NCBI GenBank assembly: GCA_012845835.1
Contig: JABAKD010000025.1
Coordinates: 1,515,001 to 1,579,000, forward strand
Reading direction: 5' to 3'
Source: Undaria pinnatifida
Taxonomy: Eukaryota > Sar > Phaeophyceae > Laminariales > Alariaceae
DNA length: 64,000 bases
Below, in pieces: positions 9,356 through 20,993 of the stretch; within the stretch, counting starts at the first letter, position 1, and each line of letters opens with the position of its first letter. The position numbers and the translations under genes were made by a program. The notes under the pieces are model-generated. The model was not told where the DNA came from and ran no database searches. It saw only the letters and a list, made by a program, of their open reading frames with translations.

Positions 9356-10679
9356 TGGGCAATAATAACCAAAGACGGGTATACCCGGTCACTTTTTTCT
9401 CAAAAACGGTTGTACTTCAAAATCAAGTGAAAAATGCACCCCACGAGCCACGCGACTGCCAGTCGATGAACCTCTCGTTTTTTGGCCTGCTGACGCTTGA
9501 CATGAATGAGGTGTACTCGTACAAGGTATACATCTGTTGTGTAGTTGGTAATTGAATGCATGCATTTGTTGTCATGATCACCCTCATTCTTCGTACTCGT
9601 ACTACGATAGAGAGCATTCTCGTCAAACATGTACTGTATTCATCAATCACTTCAAAACAGAGTGTCATCCCTATCTATGACCATGGGACATAGTAGTAAC
9701 AAGAGCAACGGCGGGCGAGCGAACAAGCGAGCGATAATGAAATACGTGTATTTGTTGTTGTGATCACACTCATTCGTACTCGTACTACGATATGTACCAC
9801 ATAGTACCACATAGTACTCGTCAAACATGGACTGTATGTATGATATTATCATTTAGCAGTAATTGTAGGCTCGTATTTGTATCATACGAGCCGGTAAACA
9901 AGTATGATCGGCCCCTCAGCAATGTTGTTGTTGTTGTTCTCACATTAGCTCGCATAATCAAGTCCGTGTAGACATATAGTCTACCAGGTATTACGTAGAT
10001 GACGAAACCTTTCAGTTTTTCTTTTACGTATGGGCCTTTTTACGTATACCTGGTACCTGGCATATGATGGGACCTATCGATATTATACCAGGCACCAGGT
10101 ATTCGATGAAAAACACTCCCTGTACGACGCGTCGGAGAGAGAGCCTGAAAATACGCCTGGGCTGTGGGGTGAAAATCATGGTACGAGAGTTGGCAACCTC
10201 AGTGGCATCAGTAAGGAGGATGTTGCTGCGGGCACGCGTGGCGGTGCTGACGGATACAGGGACGCCAGTTTCCTGCTGGGGTGTCTTCTTTAGCTACGTG
10301 TGTGACAGGGGTGAAGTGGTGTTTAATGTGGAAGGGGGTCGAAGCTGCTGTGAATATCTTGGCAATTCTTTCAGGCACCACGATGGCGTTCCATCCCAGC
10401 GAAAGCGACGTTCGTATATAGGGGAGCATTGTGCATTACCTCTGATTGGGTGTAACGTATTTGAAGGCGTCTGATTGGCTTAGACACAATCGAAAACGGG
10501 TGAAAGCCAAACACAATGGCCATTTACGGGTGTACCCGGGATATTATCTTTCGAAACCAGGTACAAATGTTTTCTGACCCATCGCGTGGCTCGTGGGGTT
10601 CGTTTTTCACTTGATTTTAGAGTGTACCTGTTTTTGGTAAGAAAGTGACCGGGGTATACCCGTTTTTGGTTATTGCCCA
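9356..10679. mobile_element. DNA element with ~105-bp terminal inverted repeats
   Basis: TGGGCAATAATAACC at 9356 mirrors GGTTATTGCCCA ending at 10679. The inverted match extends about 105 bp (9356-9459 against 10572-10679), including 'CGGGTATACCC', 'AATCAAGTGAAAAA' and 'CCCCACGAGCCACGCG'. The 1.3-kb interior has no transposase-like frame, so it is non-autonomous. An internal diverged tandem pair sits near 9575-9650 and 9740-9840 ('CTCATTCGTACTCGTACTACGATA'-type). I could not identify a target duplication. Confidence 0.75.
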
Positions 10680-11224
10680 GTATGTTTTATTACTTTTTAC
10701 TACCTAGACCAGGGACACTTCTGTATGACAGGCAGTAACGAGTGCGCGATTGGTCCAAAACGGTGCAATCATTGCCATCATCATCATCAGCATCATCTTT
10801 TATTGCCTGTGTGCGCTTGTACTGCTGTGCGGGAGCATCCATAGAAAACGAAACTGATTCCACCTGAGTGAGGAAAACCATCCATGTTTCCCATCCGTCT
10901 TTATCACCACCGGCACGAAGTCACATAATCAACGAAAGGCTTGTACGAGTGCCCCCCGTTGATGATGTAGACGATTTATACAGCTCTCTAGTCTACAGCA
11001 GCAGTATGTAGTACGCAAAAGGACAGCTGGGTTTCTTGGAATGTGTTCGTACAGACTGCTGTCATGCATGTCATGCGTGGATGCGTTCCACCACTATTTT
11101 TTATTTTCATGTAGATCTTCCATCTGGCTTTCATTTTTTGAATCCTGCCTCGGCACGAGCACAACAGCAGCAGCAGTGGTTCAGCAGCAGCAGCACAAAC
11201 GGGCAGCCTGCTGTGCGGTCTGCA
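10680..11224. other. Unannotated stretch
   Basis: No gene recognised. Short CAT/GAT-rich runs occur near 10775-10800. Frames here are short and compositionally biased. Confidence 0.4.
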
Positions 11225-11400
11225 CATATAGTCATGAAGATTAAAATACCCTCCAGCTGTGAGATCGAATATTTTGTCGGAACTCATCTTGCAAGCTGTG
11301 TGTGATACTCCGATCGCGCGTATTACGGGTTGTGTGTCCTCATTAAGGATATAGGTCGGCGACTCCCCTTGCAGCTACAGTGTAGCTATCAGGGTCAGGG
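11225..11400 (-). repeat. R1 repeat, minus strand
   Basis: The reverse complement carries 'GGGGAGTCGCCGACCTATAT', 'GCGCGATCGGAGTATCAC' and an ATG at 11287-11285 opening MSSDKIFDLTAGGYFN. The flank past 11400 resembles the 'GACTTCC...CAGTCTGTGCGCGG' segment upstream of R1 elsewhere. Confidence 0.75.
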
Positions 11401-13295
11401 TGATGTTGGGAAGTCTGTGCGCGGGTATATAGACTATGTATCCAGATGCTGCTCTCTGTATTATCCATGCGTATGCAAATCCCGGGCCGCCTTTATGCCG
11501 CGTCTATCTAGACTATTGTCAAGGGTGTCGGTCTGTCGCCTGATCTCAGACCACCTGTCAGTGCAGATAGACAGCAATTTGACAGATAAGTTGCACACGG
11601 GCAGAATCGAGCAATTAATCACATGCACACTCAAGTGACGATCCGCAGTGCGGGCATCAACAACGCGGAAGAATTATTGGTTTGTTGGTGGCCCATTCGT
11701 CATTATTCCTGGCTCAGTTCCGCGTCAATCTTGTTTGGGGTGATTAGTTGTCAGGTTTCATCCATGTTATTTTCTGTCAATGTTTTACCACGCACAGGCA
11801 CGCGAGGTTTTTTATGAAAAAACTCCGGCGCGAAAAAAAATCGAGCGTACGAGTGCACCGGTGTGCACCGGTAACTCCTTAGCTTTGCGCTTCGTTTTTC
11901 CGCCGCTCCCGTGCTCCTGTCCAGCAGGAAGAAGGTGTTCGGGGTCATCTGAGATCGAAACCCGATAGAACAAGGCAGCGTGGTCACGCGAATCTGGCAC
12001 AAGCTTAAGCAAGGCAAGGGCAGTGTTGATACAGTGGTGTAGTAGAAGGGGGGCAGGGTGAGAGAGGGGAGGATGCAGAAAGGTCAGTTTTCTTACAACA
12101 ACACGAGATGTCTCGTACCGGCCGAGTTTTCGGAGCAGATGAAGTCTACACCCACTTTATTGAACCTTGCGATACCGAAGATGCTGGAAAATGCTGATTA
12201 TGCTAGCGAGCCAGTTCGGTCGACAGGACTTTCTCCATATCGGGATCGAGCATCGTCACACAGCAGTGAGAGCGTGCACCAATAGTATCATAGTACCACA
12301 GTCGAGTCGTAGCAGCAGCAAAAAATGGTACACTGTGATTGACAGAAACGGAAATGAACGAAGCGCACATTCTTTGCACCGCTATTACCTACAACTGCAG
12401 CCTATGTACTTGTAAGTAGTACAAATACGTACTACAACCTACAGCAGTAGTCCTGTTACTCCACCACGCGATGGGTGCACTGCTTGGTATTATTAATCGT
12501 TTCATGTTTGCGCACCGGTGGCCGTGCATCGTACGCGAACGACGCGGGCGGCTGGATTCGTGAAGAGGGACCGACACTGAGTTCGCGCTTGTACTATTAA
12601 GTCGTAGCTTTTAGCAGCACGTGCCCGGCGTCTTGGTACTACCATGTATGTACTCGTACTCCCGTAGGGCGTGTGTATTTTGCTTCACACATCATTGTAC
12701 AGTACACCCTCTGGTACACCGTGTAGGCGAAACCAGGTAAAAAGCAGGACAGCAGTAGCAACCAGTTCATACCAGGTACACAGCAGAAGTGATATAAAAT
12801 AGCTTCAAACTCTAATATTGATTGCGCGCGTGTCTGATGATGCTTAGACTATAGACTGTGCGTGTGCGTATATACCAAGATAACACATCCACGTCGGATG
12901 AATTTCCATCTGGTTTTGCCGCCAACCAGGAAAGTGCAAATATTAATATTCATCAATGCGCCAATCTCGACTTCTCGACGAGTCACTTTGTGGACGTAGC
13001 AATCGTGTGAGATGCCCCCCCTGTATTCGAGATAACCGGTTCGGGAATTTCTCTCAGTGGTTTTGTCCTTGGCTCAAGCTGCGAAGCTACCGCTGTGCAC
13101 GTCGTCGCACCCTGTGTCACTTTGCATCTGCCCCAGCGCTTCTACTATTCGCCCTGTCTCCGAGCCTTATCATCTCCTTCATCAGTTTGTCCAACTGCGC
13201 CGTGATAGTGTTCAACAGTTGAAACACTCCCGTGTCCCGGAGAGACGACGGATCACGACCCTCTGGCGGTGCATGGGTAGCATCTTCACAATACA
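11401..13295. other. Unannotated stretch with short frames only
   Basis: Frames of 60-100 residues (for example 11751-12017 minus and 12058-12285 plus) match nothing I know and have no supporting context. Simple motifs built on GTAC and AGCAGTAGTA recur, a style seen throughout the window. Confidence 0.4.
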
Positions 13296-13301
13296 CATAT
13301 A

Positions 13302-13418
13302 CTTTCCAGCTTCTGGACAACCCGTGGTCACAGGTAGGTGTCGTCTCTTCTTCCCCCCGGTTCTTGCCTTTGATTTTTATCGCGCATAGGGTTCAGCAAT
13401 CCCACTGCTCGTCGATTT
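13302..13418 (+). repeat. Repeat R3, copy 2
   Basis: Plus-strand counterpart of 1-122 and 32813-32930, from 'CCAGCTTCTGGACAACCCGT' to 'CAATCCCACTGCTCGTCGAT'. Confidence 0.75.
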
Positions 13419-13849
13419 GTTATCGAGTGTTGCTGACTCACGCTCTCGCGCTTTCCATGTTTCCGCAAGTCAATTTTATAAAAACTAGTGGTACTCCCGA
13501 AGTTTGCCAGTTGCCGGCCGGTATGTATGGCGGAAAAGAACAAATTGGTGCTGTATCCTCTGTATGTAATACTAAAAAACAATATAATAATAGGGCAGCA
13601 GTACGGCCGTGCAGCAATACGTACGGTAGTACGGGACAGAGATGTGCAGCAGTGGGGACGGTGGTACTCCCAAGCACCAGTGGGAGGCTGATATTTTATA
13701 AAAAAAAAAAAAAAGTTCATGTCCCACAGGACCAAAAAGACTCCAACGTACGGAACGGCCCACCCACCCACCACGGACGACGCAGTGCACCCTCCACCAA
13801 AAAACGTCACGACCACATTGGCGTATTATTATAGAAAATGAAAATGTAT

Positions 13850-13945
13850 TATATGACAAAATATTCGATCTCAGCTGGAGTGTATTTTAATTTTCATCAA
13901 AATGAGGATATTTCAAGGACGTCATCCGTGAGTTCGACGAATTTC
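13850..13945. repeat. Chimeric R1/R2 fragment
   Basis: 'GACAAAATATTCGATCTCAGCTGGAGTGTATTTT' (R1 tail, split by a few changes) is followed by an inverted R2 tail, 'TTTCAAGGACGTCATCCGTG'. R1 and R2 tails meeting head-to-head recurs at 42065-42150. Confidence 0.6.
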
Positions 13946-14070
13946 ATTTTGTGCACAAGGAAAAGTCCCACGAATTTATACGGATATGCATTTGGGGAGA
14001 TTCGAACTCACGAAACTGACCTATACCGGGCTCGAGTATAAAACCTGATGCGCCACCAGGGCATATATAT
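13944..14070 (-). repeat. tRNA-derived SINE-like repeat (family S2), copy 1
   Basis: On the minus strand a box A-like TGGCGCATCAGG (around 14046-14057) is followed by a box B-like GAGTTCGAATCTC (around 14003-14015). The tail matches 32955-33060. The acceptor stem does not pair, so this is not a functional tRNA. Confidence 0.55.
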
Positions 14071-14148
14071 CAAAATCCGCCACATTAATAAACACTTCAC
14101 GCACAGGATATCACCTCATTATCTTTCGAGAGCCATCCATGCCGCTGT

Positions 14149-14925
14149 GTTCCCCCCCCCCCCCCCCGCCTCGAACGCCCCCTTCTTCCCCATCACCCGC
14201 ACCTTCGCCTAGACCTAGCACCACACGTATAACAAACCCCTCACCTAAAGCCCTTCCCCCCCCCCACCCCCCACCCCCCGCCCCCACCCCCCACCCTCCC
14301 CCCCCAACCCATCCCAACCCCACCCCCTCGAACACTCCACCCTCTCTTTACTCACTGATCGTACGACTTACCCCAGGATATACACGATAAACTGATGTAT
14401 TATTTCCAAAAATGTCACATTTATCCCCTCGAAATAATGTATAGTTTCCAGGCACATATCGAGCTGCCCCCCCCCCCCCCCCCCGCCCCAACCCCCCCCC
14501 CCCCCCCACCCCCCCCGCCCCCAATAATATACTGGTGCCAAAACCGTCAGATTTATCCCCTCGAAAGGATTTATAGCTTACATGCACAAATTGCCCCTTC
14601 CCCCCCCCCCCCCCTCCCCCCCCCGCCCCCCTCCAAACCCGCTCGCTTTTGATCAAAACCAGGCCCCCCCTTTCCCTTCACAGCTGTCAGATTTTGTCCC
14701 CCTCAGAAACGGGTTTTATAGTTTCCGCGCACAGACTGACTAAAATCATCCTGTTGACCCTGATAGCTACACTGTAGCTGTAAGGGGAGTCGCCGACCTA
14801 TATCCTTAATGAGGACACACAACCCGTAATGCGCGCGATCGGAGTATCACACACAGCTTGCAAAGATGAGTTTCGACGAAATCTTCGATCTCACAGCTGG
14901 AGTGTATTTTAATTTTTATAATATT
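14149..14925 (+). repeat. Composite repeat CR1, copy 1 (poly-C spaced modules plus R1)
   Basis: Four poly-C tracts (up to ~18 bp) separate three related ~52-bp modules near 14400-14460, 14540-14595 and 14685-14745. Each has a TTTATCCCCTC or TTTTGTCCCCCTC core, then 'TTTATAG.TT' and 'GCACA.A.TG'. The unit ends in an R1 block with an ATG at 14866 (MSFDEIFDLTAGVYF). The same composite is at 41211-42078 (plus) and 55660-56262 (minus). Proline-rich and glycine-rich frames across it are consequences of the C runs and are not called. Confidence 0.8.
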
Positions 14926-14928
14926 AAC

Positions 14929-15115
14929 ATCACCCTGTTGACCCTAATAGCTACACTGTAGTTGCAAGGGGAGTCGCCGACCTATATCCTTAATGAGGAC
15001 ACACAACCCCTGATACGCGCGATCGGAGTATCACACACAGCTTGCAAATAAATATGAGTTGCGGCAAAATCTTCGATCTCACAGCTAGCTGGAGTGTGTT
15101 TCAATTTGTATAGAT
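14929..15115 (+). repeat. Second R1 copy in tandem
   Basis: Starts 'CCTGTTGACCCTAATAGCTA' and repeats the R1 block. The ATG at 15053 opens MSCGKIFDLTAS and the tail is diverged. Tandem arrangement with the R1 at 14751-14925. Confidence 0.75.
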
Positions 15116-15244
15116 TAGTCTGATATATTAAAAAAAAAAATACCCTGGTATATAAGTTGCATAGTCTAAACTACTTGATTGACTGGACTAGCGTCCGCTA
15201 CGTTCGCGCAGGGAAGATTTTAAATAAATGTAAAGGAGGCAGAA

Positions 15245-15885
15245 AGGTGTCCATGATTTAGTGCAACTGGCGAGTTGATGATGTCAAGAGCTACTTGTGC
15301 GGAGCTGATTGCCGTTTCTGAGCTGTGCTGTTTGTTGGCGATGTCACGTTCTGATATGCAGTTGTACGGGTGTAATTTGCGAAGCAAAAATCGCGAAGGG
15401 GGCCGAGATGGAGAACAAAATCAACGACGAAAGCGAAAGACGAGTACACACACGTACTACCGGTACCTGGTACCTCGTACTTCGCCTAATAATTCCTGGT
15501 GGTACTCTGTGTGATTCTATAAAGAATGCACAGGACTCCGCTCCGCGGGCGGCTGACACCGCCCGCTACGCACGGGCAAGGAAGAATGCAACCGAGACAT
15601 ATCGCCGCCCGCTACGCTCGCGCAAGCACGAATGCAACTGAAACATATGTAAAAGGGGCAGGAAGAAGTGGCCCGTGATTATCTGATGCGAATAACGAAT
15701 TGATAATAATGCCAACAGGTGCTCGTGCAGAGCTAATTGCCCTGCGCTGTGCTGTGTGCTTGTTGATGTCTCGTTCTGAACGGTATATGGGTGCTATTTG
15801 CGGGTGGGGGGGGGGCGACATGGGCACCGAGAGAGGACCATCAATATCTGAAGAAATCAAAAAGACGAGTACACCACGCGTACAT
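15245..15885 (+). repeat. Inverted-repeat module A
   Basis: Two diverged sub-copies (about 15245-15600 and 15640-15885). Each has 'GAGCTGATTGCC'-, 'TGTGCTGT.TG'- and 'ACGTTCTGA'-like motifs followed by a GAGAA-type tail. The whole module reappears inverted at 18910-19495. No protein family is recognised. Confidence 0.7.
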
Positions 15886-15911
15886 AAACCTGGTGCCTGC
15901 ATCATAAATTG

Positions 15912-17625
15912 CAGGGCTTTTCACGGGTTATGACCCGACCCGCGGGTCGGGTCAAGGGGGTTTCAAAATCTCGCGGGTCGGGTCGGGTCGGGTCATCACG
16001 TTTTAAAATCTCACGGGTCGGTTCGGGTCGGGTCAAGAGGTTTTCAAAATATCGCGGGTCGGGTCGGGTCGGGTCGGGTCGGGTCAAAAGGCTTCAAAAT
16101 CTCGCGGGTCGGGTCGGGTCGGGTCAAGAGGTTTTCAAAATCTCGCGGGTCGGGTCGGGTCATGACCCGCGAGATACGGGTCACTTCGCGGGTCAAGCCA
16201 TAATGACCCGTGAGTTGTTTTGGGCTGACCCGCGGGTCCAACCCGCGGATGTAGCCGGCGGATCCGCCTTCTTCAAACTTACAGGTGAGAGCCACGTTGA
16301 TGCCGTATAGGCGCCCCGCGGGTCGGGCCCGCGGGTCCGCCAAAAAAATACAAACATTTCGGCTTCCTGCCTCCCTCGTGCCGATGCTCCGATCATATGT
16401 CATCACAGCGTGCAGAACAATCACCAGGCAGTACCCCTAGCTACTCGTACCAAGGCATACAGCAGTGTGACGCGAATCCCGTACCTACTGAAGCCGTAAC
16501 AACAGCAGTAATATTACGGTCATACCAGTATGAAAGTTGACCAAACGTAAAAAGGCAAGGAAGGGCAGTCGTCGTCGAAGCAGCAGCAGCAGCAGCAGCA
16601 CTGGCAGCAGCAAGTACCAGCAGCAGACCCCGGATTCTCGCGGATCGCAGCCCCTGCTGACAGACCCACCGCCCCAGTTGTGGGCTTGCTGCCGGAGGCG
16701 GCTCAGCTAGGCTGCTTGCCGGGGCTGGAGACTGCACAGATAGAAGATAGATACAGCAGTGTAGTGGTAGTAGCTAGCTCGAGAATTATCATACCACCAG
16801 TACGAAATGTGACCAAACGTAAAAAAGCAAGAAGAAGAGCAGCCGTTGTCGAAGCAGCAGCGGCAGCAAGCAACAGCAGCAGCAGCAGCACAGCAGCAGC
16901 AGCACCCTAGCAGCAGCAAGCACCAGCAGCAGCAGACAACGCATCCTCGCGGATCGCACCCCCTGCTGACAGATCCACCGCCCCAGTTGTGGGCTTGCTG
17001 CCGGAGGCAGCTCAGCTAGGTAGGCTGCTTGCCGGGGCCGGAGATTGCACTTGTAAATTATAACTAGCTCGCTCGTCGGGTCGCTCTTCGGGTCGACCCG
17101 GTGGTCTAACGGTACGGGCATGTCCATGCATGTGGGTTGCGGTTTCTTTTCTATTTCTCGCGCGCACACCACATGACATAATCATCAGCTGCAAACAATG
17201 CCGGTAAAAAACGCAGAGAACACGACATACTGGGAAAAGTACGAGGGACCAAGGACCAACCAACCGACCGAGGTATACATGCTTTGACCCATGGCTTTCT
17301 GACTTTGACCCGTGAGAAATGTCACGGGTCAAGTTCACGTGACCCGCCAGACGACCCGAATCTCGCGGGTCACCCGGATTGTCGCGGGTCGGATCGGGTC
17401 GGGTCAGGACGATTTCAAAATCTCGCGGGTCGGGTCGGGTCGGGTCAAGACATCTCGAAAATCTCGCGGGTCGGGTCGGGTCGGGTCAAGACGTCCCAAA
17501 AATCTCGCGGGTCGGGTCGGGTCGGGTCAAGACGTCTCGAAAATCTCGCGGGTCGGGTCGGGTCAGCTGACCCGACCCGACCCGACCCGACCCGCGAGAT
17601 TTGACCCGACCCGTGAAAAGCCCTG
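15912..17625. mobile_element. hAT-like non-autonomous DNA transposon with 8-bp target duplication
   Basis: The left end is CAGGGCTTTTCACGGGT at 15912 and the right end is its exact reverse complement ending at 17625. ATAAATTG occurs immediately outside both ends (15904-15911 and 17626-17633). An 8-bp duplication with CAGGG termini is typical of the hAT superfamily. Both subterminal regions are dense in GGGTC repeats: about 40-bp units of 'TTCAAAATCTCGCGGGTC' plus three to four GGGTC. The interior holds a ~265-bp direct duplication. I see no transposase, so it should depend on one encoded elsewhere. Confidence 0.88.
16490..17050. repeat. Diverged ~265-bp direct duplication inside the hAT-like element
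   Basis: The two halves (about 16500-16738 and 16785-17050) share 'GACCAAACGTAAAAA', CAG-repeat runs, 'CTCGCGGATCGCA', and 'CCGCCCCAGTTGTGGGCTTG'. Poly-Ala, poly-Ser and poly-Leu frames come from the CAG runs. A coding ancestry for the non-repetitive part is possible but not shown. Confidence 0.7.
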
Positions 17626-17639
17626 ATAAATTGTACTAC

Positions 17640-18640
17640 TACTGCTGTATGTTCAATAGAACGCACAGCGCCGCAAGACACAGCACCGCAAAACAAAGGG
17701 CAAGGCACGGCACCGCATTGCGCTGCGCTGTGCTGCTGAGCACTATAGCGCCGGGCTAACCTGAGCTGGGGGTGCATTGATTCTGAACCAACAACGCAAT
17801 ACATACAAACCTGGTGTATGTAGTATAAACATACTTGAATATATATTTCTGCTGAAAGTGCTCGGTTGGTGCACCCCTGGCATTTCGGGGGGTCCCACTT
17901 CGACACCACCTCCGTGCATTACTTGCGGAACGGTCCAGTTTTCCTTTGACTTCTTGCTCCGTCTTGTTTTTTTGTTTCTGCTCGTTTTGCCAGTTGTTTC
18001 TTGATGTTTCAGCTGCTTCCTGAAAATTTGGTTTTTCGGCCAACACGATTTTGAAATTTTTCGCAATTTTTTTTTTTCACACTTCTTGTGTAGTGAGTTG
18101 AACTTCTTACCATTTGCCGCTATTTTGCCGTCTGTGCATTACTTGCGGAACGGTCCAGCTTCAGCTTTTCTTTGGTTTCCACTACTTGTTTTTGTACTTG
18201 CACGAAGTTTCATCACAGCTGAGATCTCGGCTTGGCTCATCATCAGCTCACAGCGCTGCCCAGCACCCCACCGCAGCGCTATAGCTCAGCAGCGCAGCGC
18301 CGTGCAGTGCTGTGCCCTCGATACCCTGCAGCTCAGCTCAGCAGCGCACCGCAGGGCTAGCTCAGCAGAGCACAGCGCTATGGTTTGGTTGCCGTGCTTT
18401 ACCGAGCTTTGCCACGCTGCGTGCTTTGCTGTACGTTTACTAGTTCGTACATGCCAGTAACATTCGAAGTATCATACCACGTACCGGTACTATTAATACT
18501 CTATACACCAGGTTTGTACATATTACGTTGTTTGTTCGATCACAAACACTACACCCCCAGCTCAGGTCAGCCCGGTTATATATATATAGCTCAGCAGCGC
18601 AGTGCGGGGCTGTGTCGTGCGGCGCCGTGGGTTCTTTTTT
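17640..18640 (+). repeat. Inverted-repeat module B
   Basis: Homologous, inverted, to 19500-20142. The shared block includes 'GGTTGGTGCACCCCTGGCAT' and two internal copies of 'ATTACTTGCGGAACGGTCCA' (near 17920 and 18140). Frames on either strand (such as 17743-18066 minus) are Lys/Asn-rich and interrupted. Confidence 0.7.
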
Positions 18641-18909
18641 ATAAATTTGAAAAACTTCAGCTGTGAGTACGACCGATTGAATGATTCTTTTTATTAAATT
18701 GAAAAATGTCAGCTGTGAGTACGACCGATTGAATGTTTGAAACTCAACTTTGCAAGCTGCATGGTACATCTATATTTCATTGATACACAGTAGTAGTTGC
18801 ACAAAATTCACGGAAGGTCGTTCGCACGTGTTATATATTTGATCCTCATTAACGATAAAACTTTGAAAACATTCAGCAGTAGTAGTACCAGGTATTATAC
18901 AGATACCAG

Positions 18910-19495
18910 GTTTATGTACGTATTTTTAACTCGTCTTTTGCTTTCTTCAGTTGGTTATCCTTTCTCGGTCCCCATGTTTCCCCTTCCCCCGCGAATATCA
19001 CAGGTACTGCCGTTCAGAACGTGACACCAACAAGCACACAGCACAGCGCAGGGCAATTAGCTTTGCACAAGCACCTCTTGGCATTATTATCAATTCGCTA
19101 TTCGCATCAAACAATCACGGGCCACTTCTTCCTGCCCCATTTACACGACGTACGTTTCAGTTGCCTTCTTCTATGCGCGAGCGTAGCGGGCGGCGTCAGC
19201 TGCCCGCGGAGCGAATCCCTATGCTTTCTTTAGAACCACACTGAGTACCACCAGGTATTAGTAGAAGTACAAGGTACCGGTAGTACGTGTGTGTACTCGC
19301 CTTTTTGCTTTCGTCGTTGATTTTGTTCTCCATCTCGGTCCTCTTGTTAAAAGCGTTTTTTCCTTCGCAGATTACACCAGTACTACTGCCGACCAGAACG
19401 TGACATCGCCTACATACAGCACAGCACAGACAGGGCAATCAGCTCCGAACATAGAGCTCTTGGCATTATCGAATCGGTAATTGCACTAAATCAAG
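18910..19495 (-). repeat. Inverted copy of module A
   Basis: Reverse complement of 15245-15885 with both sub-copies retained and no hAT-like insert beside it. 18641-18909 between the modules holds a short direct repeat ('GTCAGCTGTGAGTACGACCG'-like, twice). Confidence 0.7.
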
Positions 19496-19499
19496 GGTC

Positions 19500-20142
19500 T
19501 CTTAATTCCGCCCCCTTCATATTCAGTTGAAATATTCCTTGCGCAGCGGAGCCCTGGTAAATAGTACCCGTACGTGGTATGATACTTCAAATGTTGCTGG
19601 CATGTACGAAGTACAGTAATATATAGTAGAAGTACCGCAAAGCACGCACCATGGCAAAGCACGACAAAGCGCGGCAAAGCACGGCACTGCAGGGCGCTTC
19701 GCTGCTGAGCTATACCGCTGCGGTGGGGTGCTGGGCGAGATCTCAGCTGATGAAACTTTGTGCAGGTACAAAACAAATGGTCGAAAAGAAAATCCAAAGC
19801 TGGACCGTTCCGCAAGTAATGCAGAGGCGGCCAAATGGCGGCAAATGGTATGAAGTTCAACTTACTAAATTGAAAAGGAAGCAACCGCGAAAATGTTCAA
19901 AATCGTGTTGGCAGAAAAACCAATTTTGCAGGAAGCAGCTGAAAGTCAAGAATCACCTGGCAAAACGAGCAGAAGCAAAAATAATAAAGAACGCGGAGCA
20001 AGAAATCAAAGAAAAGTTTGACCGTTTCGCAAGTAATGCAGGGAGGGGGTGTCGAAGTGGGACCCCCGGAAATGCCAGGGGTGCACCAACCGAGCACTTT
20101 GAGCAGAAAGATATCTATAAGTATGTTCATATTGTTGTATAG
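19500..20142 (-). repeat. Inverted copy of module B
   Basis: Reverse complement of the 17640-18640 module. A plus-strand frame at 19651-20142 (163 aa, Lys/Gln-rich, 'WTVPQVMQRRP', 'FDRFASNAGRGCRSG') spans most of it. The counterpart in 17640-18066 is frameshifted against it. I recognise no family and treat it as repeat sequence that may once have coded. Confidence 0.6.
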
Positions 20143-20884
20143 CATGATCCGTATAGAAGGCGGGGGTTATAATAAGCATGATATTATCACTTGATATTAC
20201 CAATAGGCGGGTTGCAATTATCATTGTAGGTGTATTATTGTACAGCCATTCTGCGTACCTCTCCTACTGTGCTATAATCCAATTGCACACTGTTTGTTTC
20301 TGTGTTAACATGAATAAAAATCAAATAAATTATGGCCTGACCCAAGTAGAGCTTTTTTGTCCCGTTAATTCTAGGACGTGAGGAGGGAAAAACAATCATT
20401 ATTATTGAGCTATATTTTGTGCAAACAAACACATGGCGTTGGTGCGATGCTGGGACGTGAGGAGGGAAAAATATTTTCTATGTAACTAGTCTATTTCTTG
20501 AGGACAAACAAATACATGGCGAACGTACCCTAAAATACCTGGTATGATACATGTACACAAGTATGTTACGGTTCTTTTTTTTGAGGGGACAGGGATTTGG
20601 TCAGGAGTTTTTTTCGTCACGGCCTCAGTATGGGATTCTCGGAACTGGAATTTCTCGGTCAAATCGCTTCATTCGAGCGCCGTCTTCGGGGGGCGGCTCC
20701 AACGACCCTCGCCCTGCCTTAACCGTTCTGCACCTCGAGACGTGAACACTGATGCACGCTGAACGGGACAAGCGAGACGGGCGTTTTTTTGTATTTTGGG
20801 CGGTATACGCCCGAGCTATATTCTTGGATCTTGGCATATATCGAGGTTGAACCAACAAATCAACAAATCTCCCATTTTGAAAAA
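20143..20884. other. Unannotated stretch with short direct duplication
   Basis: 'GGACGTGAGGAGGGAAAAA' occurs twice (about 20370 and 20455), each followed by 'CAAACA.A.ACATGGCG'. A 'TTTCTCGGTCAAATC' block near 20650 recurs near 21694. No gene recognised. Confidence 0.45.
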
Positions 20885-20993
20885 ACTCACCCACATAGTA
20901 TATTACAAGTACCAACAACGCAGCTTGCAAATATGAGTATTGACCCGGAATTCGTCGAACTCACGGCTGACGTCCTTGAAATATTTTTATAAA
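20885..20993 (+). repeat. R2 tail
   Basis: 'TATTACAAGTACCAACAACG' then an ATG at 20933 opening MSIDPEFVELTADVLEIFL and a stop. Best-preserved R2 tail frame in the window. Confidence 0.75.

Noticed and set aside
14139-14652. Proline-rich and glycine-rich ORFs on both strands
   Set aside because: They are produced by poly-C/poly-G runs of the CR1 repeat, occur on both strands of the same DNA and change with run length.
16441-17172. ORFs inside the hAT-like element as a transposase
   Set aside because: Poly-Ala, poly-Ser and poly-Leu from CAG repeats; no hAT catalytic or dimerisation motif could be recognised.
15912-17625. CRISPR-like array from the regular GGGTC units
   Set aside because: Spacers are not unique, the genome is eukaryotic, and the units are subterminal repeats of a bounded transposon.
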